Positions 13,592 through 26,339 of a stretch of DNA of 39,975 nt are shown piece after piece. Position 1 is the stretch's first letter; the number at the start of each line of letters is the position of its first letter. Source of the DNA: an uncultured Mycoplasmatales bacterium (GTDB lineage Bacteria > Bacillota_I > Bacilli_A > Mycoplasmatales > Mycoplasmoidaceae); assembly GCA_949422915.1 (NCBI GenBank), contig CASPLF010000004.1, positions 1-39,975 of the forward strand, written 5' to 3'. The translations under genes and the position numbers were made by a program. The notes below the pieces were generated by a model. The model made no database searches. It saw only the letters and a list, made by a program, of their open reading frames with translations, and had not been told where the DNA came from.

Positions 13592-14629
13592 CTATTTGTA
13601 TCTATTAATATTGTAATCCAAGATAAAGTTAAATACTTTATCTAAATTAGTAATTGATTCTTTTAATAATTTAGCACGGTTTGGAATATCTTTATTAGTT
13701 CTTGATGGTTCTAATTTATCAGCACAATATATAACTTTTGATAACATAGAACATTTTCTTAAAGGAATTACATGGTTGTAGATCGCATCTAATATTTCTT
13801 TATCTGTGACAAAAAAATGTTTTTTAACATAAGCTGCTGAAGCACAACCATGTAATGTGTGAGCTGTAGGGAAACGTTTAGAGTTATATTTATTGTCAAT
13901 CAATTCTAATATTTGTTCTCTATTAAATTCTTTTGCAACATCATGATACATTGCAGTAATATAAGCTTTTTTAATAAAAGCTTTTGACTTGTTTTTTGAA
14001 ATTTTAATAGCAGTGTCTGCTACTCTTAATGTATGTTGGTAACGATAGTCAGACATTAATGGTTTTATTTGTTGAGCACAATAAACACCATTATTTGCTA
14101 TGTATTTAATTATTTTTGGTGATAAATATTTTTTGTTAGGTTTAGATCTTAATTCAGCACTTGAAATATTTATTTCATTAGTATTTAACAAGATAGCATC
14201 TTGAAACTTAGATTTTTCATTATTACGTCCAGCAACTACTAAAGTAACATTCTTTAAGATTTGTTGATAGTTTTTTCATTGATTAAAATCATTTAAACGA
14301 TCCATACCAACTAAGAAATAAAATTTATAGTTCTTATAAATTTTTTTTAAATAGTTAATAGTAAGATATGTATATGATTTTTGATTAGATTTAGATTTAA
14401 TTTCGTAATCACACACTTTAACATTAGGGATGTTTTTAATTGCTAAATTAACCATATCTAAACGCGCCTTAATAGACGCCTTTGGGTTGCTATCTTTTAA
14501 TGGAGGGTTTTTATTAGGAATTAATAAAGTCAAGTTAGGTTTAACTTTGTTAATTGCAGCTTTTAACATTTTTATATGACCTAAATGAATAGGATCAAAT
14601 GTGCCTCCAAAAATTAATAACTTTTTCAT
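13592..14629 (-). CDS. nadD: Nicotinate-nucleotide adenylyltransferase fused to YqeK-like HD hydrolase
   Basis: MKKLLIFGGTFDPIHLGHIKM nucleotidyltransferase motif in the same frame (through TGA) as RYQHTLRVADTAIK...AMYHDVAKE HD domain. Confidence 0.9.
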
Positions 14630-14630
14630 A

Positions 14631-15209
14631 TTACACGACATCATAAAAATCAAAAGGATTTTTTTCTGATAAACCAGCACCCATATTATTTAAACTAATC
14701 TTTTTATAGATTTTATTTTCTATAAAACCTAAGATTTTATTTTTTTGAAATTTATATTTAACATTTGTTAAGGGAAAGACTAAAATACTTTTAGCATTAA
14801 ATCTGTTTGCACAGAAAACATCAATTAAGAATTGATCACCAATAAAAACTATTTCTTCAGGTTTAAAATTATATTTTTTTAGTATTTTATTAATCTTGTG
14901 TTTAAGAGGTTTTTTGCAGCTTCAAATAACATGATCAGGTTTAATTTTGTCTGCAAAAACTTTAACTCTTTTCTTAAAGTTATTTGAAGCTAAAATAAAT
15001 ACAATTCCTTGATTTTTAATTTTTTCACAAAAATTAATAGCAGTGTTAGTAGGCAACCTATTAAAGTGTGGAGCTAATGTGTTGTCTAAATCACAAACAA
15101 CTAGTTTAATATTGTTTTTTTTAAAAGACAAAACATCTATTTGTTCAATGTTTTCAACAAATGTATTAGGTTTAAAATAATTAATTAAGAAATGATTACT
15201 TTTTTTCAT
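14631..15209 (-). CDS. YqeG-family HAD phosphatase
   Basis: VVCDLDNTLAPHF motif I, ILASNN, EEIVFIGDQFLIDV; alternative start at 15233; overlaps parC 3' end. Confidence 0.83.
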
Positions 15210-17694
15210 TGCCAAACAATGATAATTGCTCATTTTGTTTTATTTCTGTTTGTTCTGCAGTTTGCTCAGATGCATTTTCATTAAGCAAAATAGAAACATC
15301 AGATCATTTTTTATTCTTTATAGATGATACTTTGGTAGTTTCATCACCAATTGGAATTTCGGTTGGTGTAAATACATTTCAAACTTTATCAGCATCTAAT
15401 CCATTAATAATCTTTTGATTATTAACTTCATAAGCATTAATTAATTTAATTGGATTAGATTTAATTGTAGTAATAATGTGTCTACCTACATTAGCACGGT
15501 TACCGATTTGAAATGCATCCATTTTAATTCTTTTCATTCCTTGGATTGCAGCAATTAAAACATAATCATTGTTATTAGATGCATTGAATACCGCTGCCAC
15601 TTCATCGTTGTCTTTTAATGACATTGATTTAACTCCAGCTGCATTCTTAGAAACAATACTAATTTGATCTGCGTTAAAGACTAATCCTAAACCATTTTTT
15701 GTAACAAATCCTAATTTAGTATTTTCATCATATTTATCTAGTAATACACATGATACTAATGTATCATCTTTATCTAGATTCATGCACATAGAAATCTTGG
15801 TTAGTTTAGAAATACCTAATGATTTTACTAACACTCTTTTAACCATTCCGTTCTTAGAAGCTAAAACTAAACAACGATTATCTTCTAAATTGTTTTTGTA
15901 GTTAAATGCATAAACAATTTTTTCGTTTGGATCACAAGTTACTAAATTATTAATGTGAATGCCCATTTCTTTTCATTTAGTAATATCAACTTTATAAGTA
16001 GGAATAGAAATGTAATTACCTAATGAGGTAATTAATACGATTTTATCTCTTTGGTTAGAGATGAATTTAGCAATAGGTAAATCATTTTCTTTTAATTTAA
16101 GTTGACTAAAGTCACTAGAAACATAAGATTTTTTAGAGATATTTTTAACATAACCATCACGAGTGACAACAACAATTTGTTCTTGATCTTTGATTGTATC
16201 AACTTGTTCAATAACAATTTGAGAATCTTCTTCACTAATTTGTGTTTTACGAGCAGTACCAAAAATCTTTTTGTATGAACGTAATTTATTTTTTAAGAAG
16301 TTATTTCTAACATTCTTATCATTAATTAATAAATTAAGTTCATTAATTTTATTGTTTAATTCTTCTAATTCATTATTAAGATCTGTAACATCGCTATTAG
16401 ATAAACGATATAGTCTTAAATTAGAAATTGCTTCTGCTTGACGTTCAGTAAACATTAAACGTTGCATCAATGCTTGTTTAGCTGTTTCTTTATTAGACGA
16501 ATGTCTAATAAGACTAATAACATCATCTAATATTCTAATTGCTTTAATTAAACCTTCAATAATCTCTTTACGTTGAGTGGCTTTATCTAAATCAAATTTA
16601 CATGATGATAACACTATGTGATCTGCATGTTCAATAAATGAATCAATCACAAATAAAATAGGCATTTGATATGGTTTAGCATTTTTAATAGCAACCATGT
16701 TAATGCTATAAGAAATTTGCAATTGAGTATTCTTGTATAAGAAGTTTTTGATGAAATCAAAGTTAGCGCCTTGTTTAGTCATTAAGGCAATACAAATACC
16801 ATTACGATCTGATTCATCTAAAACTTCAGACAAATGTAAAGTGTCATATTTATCAATTAGTTCACTAATGTTTTTAATAATTTGAGCCTTATTAGTTTCA
16901 TACGGAATTTCAGTAATGATAATTTTCTTAGCATCAACTTTTTCCATTTTAGCTCTAATGGTAATTTTACCTTTTCCTGTTTCATAAGCTTGCTTGATAC
17001 CATCAGTATTAAGGATAATGCCACCAGTTGGGAAATCAGGACCAGGCATCACTCTCATGATACTAGATAAGAAACAATTTGGTGAATCTATTCTTGTAAT
17101 AATAGCATCTATAACTTCATTGAAGTTAAATGTAGGGATGTTTGTAGCATAACCTGCTGCAATACCATTTGCACCATTAATTAATAAGTTAGGTAATAAT
17201 GTTGGTAATACCGAAGGTTCGTTTTCGCTGTCATCAAAGTTTGGAATAAACTTAACTGTATTTTTATTAATACCTTCTGCCATCAATTGTCCAAATTGAC
17301 TTAATCTACATTCGGTATAACGCATAGCAGCAGCGCTATCACCATCAATCGAACCATTGTTACCATGCATGTCTACTAAAGTAACATTGTTTTTTCAATT
17401 TTGACTCATTCTAACTAATGCTTCATAAATTGATGAATCACCATGTGGGTGGTATTTACCAATAACATCACCAACAACACGAGCTGATTTTTTATGAGAT
17501 CTATCATAGAATAACTGCAAGTTATTCATTGAGTAGATAATTCTACGTTGAACCGGTTTTAATCCATCACGAATATCTGGTAATGCACGATCTTGAATAA
17601 TGTACTTAGCATATCTACCATATCCTTCAGACATGATTTCTTCTAATGCTTTTGATATTCCTTTATTATTGTTCTTACTTTCCATACTATTCAT
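15196..17694 (-). CDS. parC: DNA topoisomerase IV subunit A
   Basis: Three in-frame ORFs joined through [75 protein letters not shown] (ParC-type HGNNGS). Confidence 0.92.
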
Positions 17695-19588
17695 CTAATG
17701 TAAAATCAACATTATTGTTGATTCATTCTTTTCTTACTTGTGAGTTATCACCCATAAGAATGTTAACTCTACGTTCTGCTAATACAGCATCTTGAATTGA
17801 TACTTTTAAGAAAAGTCTAGTGTCTGGGTTCATTGTGGTCTCTCATAGTTGTTCGGCAGACATTTCACCCAAACCTTTATATCTTTGAACTTCATAACTT
17901 TTGAAGTTATGTTTTTGTTCTTCAAGATCTTGTTCATTTCATGCATATGCTATTTTTTTATCTGCCAATTTAGAAGCAATTCTAAATAATGGAGGTAATG
18001 CAACATAAACATGACCTTTTTCAATTAACGGACGCATGAAACGATAGAAGAAAGTTAATAGTAACACTTGAATGTGAGCGCCATCTGTATCAGCATCTGT
18101 CATGATAACTACTTTATCATATTTAAGATTCTCAATCTTAAAGTCGTTTCCAATTCCTGCTCCTAATGAAGAAATGATTGTACAAATTTCTTCATTAGCT
18201 AATAAATCTCTTAAACGAGCTTTTTCAACGTTTAGGATTTTACCTTTAAGAGGTAAAATAGCTTGATGACGTTTATTACGTGCTAATTTTGCAGTACCAC
18301 CAGCTGAATCACCTTCGACCAAGAATAATTCATTTTCTGAATATTGTTTAGATTGAGCTGGAGTTAATTTACCAGATAACAACAATGTTTGATTAGTATT
18401 TTTAATTTTTTTAGTATCTTCACGAGCTTTCTTTGCTGCAATTCTAGCATCTCTAGAAAGCAAAGCTTTCTGAACAATTTTAATTGCATCTTTTTTATTT
18501 TCTTCTAATCAGAAAGTAAAACGCTCACCAAAGAATTTTTTAACCGATGCTACTGCTTCTTGAGTGAATAACTTATTTTTTGTTTGACCTTCATAAGCGA
18601 TAATTTTTTCTGGAACTCTTACAGAGATAACAGCAGTTAAACCTTCTCTTGCATCTTCTCCTTCAAAATTCTTATCTTTTTCTTTTAGTAAGTTTCACTT
18701 TCTACCATAGTTATTTAAACATTCTGTTAAAGCTGATTTAAATCCAGTTTCATGAGATCCACCTTCAGAGGTTTTAACAGAGTTAGCAAACGAAACAATG
18801 ATATCACTTGTATCATTTGTATATTGCAAAGCAATATCAATTTCAATGTTATCACTTCCTACTCCTGAAAAGCTTGCAATGTTAGTGATGGTAGTTTTAT
18901 TGTCATTAATAAAACTTACATATTCACTAATACCATGTGTTGAATAGTATTCAGTGGTTTCTTTGTTGATTTCATCTTCAAAGATAATCTTTAAATTTTT
19001 ATATAAGAAAGAAGATTCTCTAATTCTTTCTTTTATAACTGATGGATTAAATGTAGCATTTTTAAAGATTAATGGATCTGGTTTAAAGGTTACAGTTGTT
19101 CCAGTTCTGTTAGTTGTACCAATAACTTTTGTTGGTTGAACAATTTTTCCACCATGTTCATATTTAGATTCTACAATTTTATTGTCTCTGTTTACAGTGA
19201 CCACTAATCATTCACTTAAAGCATTTACTACAGACGCACCTACACCGTGTAAACCACCAGATGTTTTGTACGCATTGTCATCAAATTTACCACCAGCATG
19301 TAATACAGTGAATACTGTATCAATAGTAGATAATTTAGTGGTAGAGTTTATTCCGATTGGAATACCACGACCATTATCTTTAACAGTAATAGAGTTATCT
19401 TTATGTAAAGTAACTCTGATAGTATCAGCATTACCTGAGATAACTTCATCGATAGCATTATCAAATACTTCCCATACTAGATGGTGTAATCCGTGTATAT
19501 CGGTAGAACCGATATACATTCCAGGACGTTTTCTAACAGGTTCTAGACCTTCTAGAACCTTAATATTATCATCTTTATAGCCTTGCAT
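17687..19588 (-). CDS. parE: DNA topoisomerase IV subunit B
   Basis: [75 protein letters not shown]; overlaps parC by 8 nt. Confidence 0.92.
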
Positions 19589-19623
19589 AATTGTTAGAAA
19601 ATATTTCTATATATTATAAATAT

Positions 19624-20142
19624 TTAAATAATATTTATAAAAAGGTTTTTAAGAATTTTAAAAGTAGCTTCTTCAAGAGATTTATCGTTACTTGCCACTA
19701 ATTTTTTGTTAATAAAAATTTTAGTGTTTGGTTGGCAAGTTTGAGCAATAATGGTATTTACCATTACGCACATATTTGTTAATAGCCCACACACTTGAAT
19801 AGATTCAAATTTATGTTTAGTTAAATAATTTACTAATTTTAGTGAACCAAATGTAGGTTTACTAAAACAATTTGATTTAGTAGCATATTCATTTAAAGGT
19901 TCACAGATTTGTCAACCTTTTGATCCTTTAATAGTGTGTTCAATAGGAAGGTTTTTACCTTCTATTGATTGCAAATATTTTTTATCATGTGTGTCTTGTA
20001 AAAAGATTACTTGATCTTTGTTTTTAACATATTTTTGAATTTCTTTGTAGATAGGAGTTTTTATCTTCATTGCTTGTTTAGAGCCTAAAACTCCATTTAC
20101 AAAGTCATTCTGATAATCTACGATTATTAATAATTTTTTCAT
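19624..20142 (-). CDS. pncA: Nicotinamidase (isochorismatase-family hydrolase)
   Basis: LLIIVDYQNDFVNGVLGS, FLQDTHD, QVCGLLTNMCVMVNTI catalytic Cys motif; merged through TGA. Confidence 0.85.
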
Positions 20143-20181
20143 ATTATTATTTTACTAAATATATAATGAAGTTTATTAATT

Positions 20182-20925
20182 ATGATTTTCTTATATACTG
20201 TTATTTTTTGCATAATTGGATATTTACTTGGTAGTTTGATATTCGGTCAATTTATTGCTTGAGCAAAAAATAAAGATTTAACAAAAATTGGTAGTAGCAA
20301 TGTTGGTGCTACTAACGTAAGACGTGAATTTGGTTCAGGAATGGGTTTATTAGTTTCTGTATTAGATGCTCTTAAAGGAATGATTGCTATATTTATTTGT
20401 TGAGCAATTTATGGAGTAACAATCTTTAAAATTAATAGTTCAGCAAATTTATACCCATTGGTATACTTAGCTGGTGTATTTGCTGTTATTGGGCATTGTT
20501 ATCCTGTTCAATATTTATGTGCATTAGTTAAATATGGTGTTGATAAAGCCTTAATGTGAAAAGGTGGTAAGGGCGTATCTACATCAGGTGGAGTATTATT
20601 TTCTGTTAGTCCTTATTTAGGGCTAATTGCTTTTTTAATATGAATACTGATTGTCTTGATAGATAGACGTGTATCATTAGGATCATTATTTTGCATGACA
20701 ATTGCTACGTTGTTTATATTTGTTCCTCAAATAGGTAGTTTTTATCTATTTGATCACCATTGAGTTTATACAAACATCAATATAGATTTTGATCTATATA
20801 CAAAGGCTCCTTGATTAATTGGAGCTACATTTATCTTGTTAATGTTTAATAATTGTTTATTAACATTTAAACACAAGTCTAATATTCAAAAAATAATCAA
20901 TCATCAAGAAAGTAAAGCATTTTAA
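20182..20925 (+). CDS. plsY: Glycerol-3-phosphate acyltransferase PlsY
   Basis: LGSLIFGQFIA, GSSNVGATNVRREFG, GHCYPVQY, WKGGKGVSTSGGV; many TGA codons hide it from the ORF track. Confidence 0.92.
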
Positions 20926-20926
20926 T

Positions 20927-21991
20927 ATGTCTTCTAAATTTAATTTTAAATTTAACAAACAATTATTAAATAAAGGGTTTTATACAGCAAATTATTTTAT
21001 TAAGACTAGTAAATTAATTAGAAAATATAAATCTAATGAAATTGTTTGTATGCAATTTACTCACTTTTCTAAAGAACCAGTTATGGTTTGTGGAATAGAA
21101 GAATCTGTTGAATTGATTAAATCTTGTTTAACTAAACAAGAGTTAAAAGATATTGAGATTTATGGGCAACAAGATGGAGACATTGTTAGTCCTAAAAATC
21201 CTATTTTATTAATTTTTGGTAAATACCATGTGTTTGGCAAATTTGAAAATGTTATTGATGGTATATTGGCAAGACGTAGTTCTGTAGCTAATAATTGTAG
21301 AAAAGTTTTATCTTTGATTGATGCTAATAAATTAATTTATATGGCAGATAGAACTGATGATTATTTAGTTCAACCATATGATGGTTATGCTGCATATGTT
21401 GGTGGAATTAGAAGGTTTGTTACTGATGCATCTGTAAGTTTATTAAAAGATAAATCTGATGTTAGTGTTGGCGGAACCATTCCACATGCGTTAATTCAAG
21501 AATTTGATGGTAATCTTAATGAGGCATTAAAAGCATATTCAAATGAATATGGTAGAAAAGGTTTGGTAGCATTAATTGACTACCACAATGACATTAGAAG
21601 AGATATCAAAAATATTTCTAAAGATTTTAATGATTGCTTTGCAATAAGAATTGATACAAGCAAGAATGTTTGTGATAAATCATTAAAACCAATTAAAGCT
21701 AATTATGGAGTAAGTGATAGTTTAATTAAGTTTGCAAGACATACTCTTGATCAGTACGGAATGAAACAAACAAAGATTGTTGTTTCATCTGGAATTGACT
21801 ATGACAGGGTTAAACAGATTGTAGATAAAAAATTACCTGTTGATTTTTATGGAATTGGTAGTAATTTAATAACTCGTAATGTGCATGTTACAGCAGATCT
21901 AGTATTGAAAAACGGCCATCATGAGGCTAAATTTGGAAGAAAATTATTTATTAATATAAATAAGAAAAATAGTTTAAAAAAATATATTTAA
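20927..21991 (+). CDS. pncB: Nicotinate phosphoribosyltransferase
   Basis: FYTANYFIKTSKLI, GIRRFVTDASVSLL, GTIPHALIQEF, VVSSGIDYDRVKQI, VDFYGIGSNL. Confidence 0.9.
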   Translation: MSSKFNFKFNKQLLNKGFYTANYFIKTSKLIRKYKSNEIVCMQFTHFSKEPVMVCGIEESVELIKSCLTKQELKDIEIYGQQDGDIVSPKNPILLIFGKYHVFGKFENVIDGILARRSSVANNCRKVLSLIDANKLIYMADRTDDYLVQPYDGYAAYVGGIRRFVTDASVSLLKDKSDVSVGGTIPHALIQEFDGNLNEALKAYSNEYGRKGLVALIDYHNDIRRDIKNISKDFNDCFAIRIDTSKNVCDKSLKPIKANYGVSDSLIKFARHTLDQYGMKQTKIVVSSGIDYDRVKQIVDKKLPVDFYGIGSNLITRNVHVTADLVLKNGHHEAKFGRKLFININKKNSLKKYI

Positions 21992-22012
21992 CAGACTTAT
22001 AAATAAATTACT

Positions 22013-22930
22013 ATGGAAGAGTTTGTTACAAAATATATCAACATCGATCGCTCAAATGAAACTGCAGCGTCAAGTTTTAATGATCAACCAAGAATGAATT
22101 CAGTAAAGATTCATTTAAACACTCAAAATACTAGCTATGATGCAATCAATAGCCAAATTTTAACTACAAAAAAACAAAAGGAAGAAAATCCTTACAAAAT
22201 TTATTTCCCAACATTTTACAAGAAGGAATTAAGAAATAGCTATGCTACTTTAATTGCTTGAATTATAATCTTGACATTAGCAACTGCTGGTTGCTGCTGA
22301 ATGATTACAAACATTGTAACTTCTCCTATTGTAAATAACTGAACTATCTTAGCGCTTGTTCCATTGTATGGATTAGCTGTTGGATTGTTTATCTTCTATT
22401 TAATTAAGTATCTTAACTTTAAATCTGAGTCAAAAACAATTAATTTCAAGGATGAGAAAGTCATTTCTATTAATGTATCAAAACTTTACAAATCTTTAAA
22501 AGTAGGATACATTAATATCAATTGAATGTCTTTATTGTCTTACACAATTTCATTGATCACATTATTTGTAACATGCATTATATGTTACATTGAATATCCA
22601 ACATATTTTGGAGATGTAATCACTCCAATTACTCTTCATAATAACTATGCTTTTGCTGTAATATTTTGAGGATGTGTAGCAGTTGTTATTGGCACATTTA
22701 TCATGCAAGTTTGCATGTTATTAGGTAACTATATAAGATATACAAGAATTGAAAATTTCTATAACTTTGTTATTATTAATGAAGAAGAAATTACAAATCT
22801 TAAAAAGAAAACAAATAGAAGAGATGCATTAATTTATTTTGCTATTTCTTTCACTCTAATTTTAATCGTTTGATTAATTGTTAAATTGTTTAAAAGAAAC
22901 AAGAAAACCAAAGTAGTAGTTAACGCTTAA
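22013..22930 (+). CDS. Membrane protein, unknown function (about 80-residue hydrophilic N-terminus then several TM segments)
   Basis: Frame continues through several TGA codons to TAA 22928-22930; hydrophobic segments IIILTLATAGCCWMI, LVPLYGLAVGLFIFYLI etc. Confidence 0.75.
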
Positions 22931-22984
22931 TTACTTGCTTAGTAACCATTTTTTAATAATATAATGTATTTATATAAATACATT

Positions 22985-24457
22985 ATGAATAATATTGAAA
23001 AACAAAATCTTAATTTAGCTTCTAAATTAGAACCAAAGTCAGTCTTTACTTACTTTGCCCATCTATGTAATATTCCTCATCCATCTGGTAATAACAAACA
23101 GATTTCTGATTATTTAGTTTCTGTATTAAAACCAGTTGCTGAAACTATTACTGTATATTCAAACCACACAGTATTAGCTAGAATAAAAGCTACTAAAGGT
23201 TGTGAAAAGAGAACTAGTGTTTGTTTACAAGCGCACTGTGATATGGTGCCAGCTAAAGGTTATTCTTCAAAGCATAACTTTGAAAAAGATCCTATCCAAA
23301 TAGTTCAAAAGAAGGGTTTTTTATATGCTAATGATACTACATTAGGAGCAGATAACGGTATTGGTGTTGCATATGCATTAGCAATTGCTACAGACAAGAA
23401 AATTAAACATGGTCCATTAGAAATACTAATTACTACTAATGAAGAAACTAATATGCAAGGAGCGAAAGATTTCCCAGCAAGAACATTAAAATCTAAGTAT
23501 CTAATTAACTTAGACAATGAAGAAACAGACACTTGTTGTTTAGGATGTAATGGTGGTACACAAATTGAATTTACTACCAAGTTTACTAGAAAAGCAGATA
23601 AGAATTTGAATTCTTATCTAACAATTAGTTTAGAGCACGGTGCTGGCGGACATTCTGGAAACCAAATTAGATGAAAGATCATTAATGCTATTAAGATGAT
23701 GTTTTCATTATTTAAATTTGTTCAAGAAAAAACAAACATTGCTTTAGTTGATATTAATGCTGGACATGTTTCAAATGCAATTTCTAGTGAATGTGTTGCA
23801 ACTATTGCACTAAATAAAAAAGATGTTAAGATTGCAACAAAAATTTTAAATGACATGTTTGCATTAATTAAAAAAGAATTTTTCCAAAGAGAAGCAAATA
23901 TGATTATGACTATTAAGTCAGCAAAACCAAAATATTTACCAATATCATTAAAAGATTCTAATAGCATTATTGATGCTATTAACTGTTCGTTTAATGGAGT
24001 TTACTCTTTAGATGAAAATTACAAAATAGCTAATGGTTCAAGTAATTTAGGTATCATTGAAACACAACAAGGATTTATACGTAGTACTTATTTGTTAAGA
24101 AGTGCTTTTGAAGTATGTAAAAGAAGAATTAGAAGTCAGTTAATTTCTGCTTTTTATGGAACAAAAACAACTCACAAAATTACTGATGATTATCCAGAAT
24201 GAACACCAGTAATTGGTAATAGTGTTCTTCAAGCAAAATATTCAAAGATCTTTAAAAAGTTTTTCAACAAAAATTTAACTTTCAGTGTAACTGAAGGTGG
24301 CTTAGAAACAGGTGTATTAACTAAAAAACATCCTGGTATGGAAGCGATTTCAATTGGCCCAGACATTGCTGCTTGCCATTCTAATACTGAACATGTAGAT
24401 ATTAAGGGTGTTGGTTTAATTTACAAAGTATTGTTAGAAACTCTTAAAAATATATAA
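22985..24457 (+). CDS. pepD: M20-family aminoacyl-histidine dipeptidase (PepD-like)
   Basis: VCLQAHCDMVPAKG, LGADNGIGVAYALAIA, EILITTNEETNMQGA, LEHGAGGHSGNQI; alternative in-frame ATG at 22964. Confidence 0.9.
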
Positions 24458-24483
24458 AATTAATATATAGATACTAAATAAAT

Positions 24484-25053
24484 ATGGCAGAGATATATCA
24501 TGCAAAAGATTTAAGAAGTGGTAACACTTTCTTAAGAAACGGAAATATTTACATGGTTTTAGAAAACTCATTTAACAAAACTGCAATGCGTGAAGGTATT
24601 GTTAAATGTAAATGTAAAAATTTGAGAACAGGTTCAATTACTGTTGAAGTTTTAACAGGTGAAAAATTAGAAAAAGCTAATGTTGAAACAACTAAAATGA
24701 CATTTTCATATGATGATGGAAATAATTTTGTTTTTATGGACAATGAGACATATGAAACAATCGAAATTCCTAAATCAAAAATGGAATGAGAAAAAAATTT
24801 CTTAAATGAAAACACTGAAGTTCGTGTTCAAAAATATGGCGAAGAAATCTTGGGTGTTCAACTACCAGACCAAGTAGTTTGCGAAGTTGCTGATGCTGAA
24901 GAAGCAGTTCAAGGTAACACTGTTCAATCTGTTCAAAAGAAAGCTTGAATTTCATCAGGATATGAAATCCAAGTTCCTCAATTTATTAAAAAAGGTGATA
25001 AAGTAATCATCAACACCTTAACAGGTGAATACTCTGGTAGAGAAAATAAATAA
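24484..25053 (+). CDS. efp: Translation elongation factor P
   Basis: [44 protein letters not shown] ... [19 protein letters not shown]; merged through TGA. Confidence 0.94.
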
Positions 25054-25337
25054 TGACTTGTAAATTTGAAAACAAACACGGGACTATTACAATTCCTAAA
25101 AAAGTAATTGAAAACACTATCACAAATATTGTTAGTTCTTTAAGTTTATATCCAGTAAAAGAAGTTAAATTTACTGAGGATACAAAAGATGTTTTAACAT
25201 TTTATGTAATGTTAAAAAACGATGGTTCATTAACAAACTATATTAACTATATTTCTTTATTGCAAAAAAGTCTTAAAAAAGCAATTTGTTCTTCTTTAAA
25301 TATTACAAACTTTTTCTCAATAATTATTTTTGAATAA
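25053..25337 (+). CDS. Small Asp23/Gls24-like (MMB_0454 family) protein
   Basis: Position between efp and nusB and the pattern GTITIPKKVIENTITNIVSS; overlaps the efp stop codon. Confidence 0.55.
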   Translation: MTCKFENKHGTITIPKKVIENTITNIVSSLSLYPVKEVKFTEDTKDVLTFYVMLKNDGSLTNYINYISLLQKSLKKAICSSLNITNFFSIIIFE

Positions 25338-25338
25338 T

Positions 25339-25725
25339 ATGTCTAAAAATCAGTGAGAAAAAAGAGTAGAAGTATTTCATTATGTTTATTCAACATTAAT
25401 GTCAGATGTTAAGGATAAAGATATTATTAAAAATGCCTTTGAACAATTTACATTTTCTGCTGATCAAATGAAGATTATTGAATATTACGCTAATAATAAA
25501 CAAGAAATTATTAATTTAATTTCAACTAGATTACAAAACAACTGGACTTGAGAACGTATTTCTGCAGTAACTCAAGCAATATTATTAACTTCTTACAGTG
25601 AATCACAAGCATTAACTATTGATAAAAAAATAGTGATTGATCAAGCATTAATAACAGCTGACAAGTATTGTGAACCAAATGAAAAAAAGTTCATAAATGC
25701 TATTTTAGATAAGATAATTAAATAA
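25339..25725 (+). CDS. nusB: Transcription antitermination factor NusB
   Basis: ATG 25339 frame through TGA; ERISAVTQAILLTSYSESQA...DKKIVIDQALITADKYCEPNEKKFINAILDKI. Confidence 0.85.
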
Positions 25726-25727
25726 AT

Positions 25728-26339
25728 ATGTCTGATTTAACAAAGAAAGTAAAAACTGATAAAAAACAAACAGAAATAGAAAATAATGAAAATGAGGATT
25801 CATTTTTATTAAATTGAACTTGGTATGTTTTATTAGGTTTTTGTTTCTTGTTGTTACTTGGATTTGCTTTAACATGAATCATGAGTAGTAAAGAGATTAC
25901 TACAATATCAAATTACTACATTCCTAGTCTTATTTGTAGTTTGATAGCCATAGTATTATTAGGGTTATTTTTTTATTACGATACTAAAGACTTTAATTTA
26001 ATTAAATTTCATGTTCCAAGAAAACTATTTAAATTTTACTATAGTAGTTTAATTGTGTTCATGGTTGGAATTCTATTTGCTATTGTTTATTTATTCTGTT
26101 ATCCAAGTAGCATTTCTACGATAAGCAACACTACATTCTATGTAATAGGATTAGTGATTTTGTGTTTAATCACTTTAGTAGGTATTGGTTTATACCGTTA
26201 TGCAAGATACAAAATTGATCTTGCAATCTATTTAAGAAAACATGGTAAAACTGTTAGTGAAGCAAAAGTAAGTGAAACTAACAATTCTTCATCAAGTGAA
26301 AAAGCCTCTTCTGGATTAACAGATGCAGCTAAAAAATAA
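25728..26339 (+). CDS. Membrane protein, unknown function
   Basis: In-frame with ORF 25881-26339; four hydrophobic segments; low-complexity C-terminus. Confidence 0.7.

Noticed and set aside
18954-19580. Plus-strand ORFs 18954-19139 and 19182-19580
   Set aside because: Antisense to parE
15196-19588. gyrA/gyrB assignment for the topoisomerase pair
   Set aside because: [10 protein letters not shown] motif and B-then-A overlapping order fit ParE-ParC better, though a phylogeny would be decisive
24549-24955. Minus-strand ORFs opposite efp
   Set aside because: Antisense to a clear efp gene, no independent support
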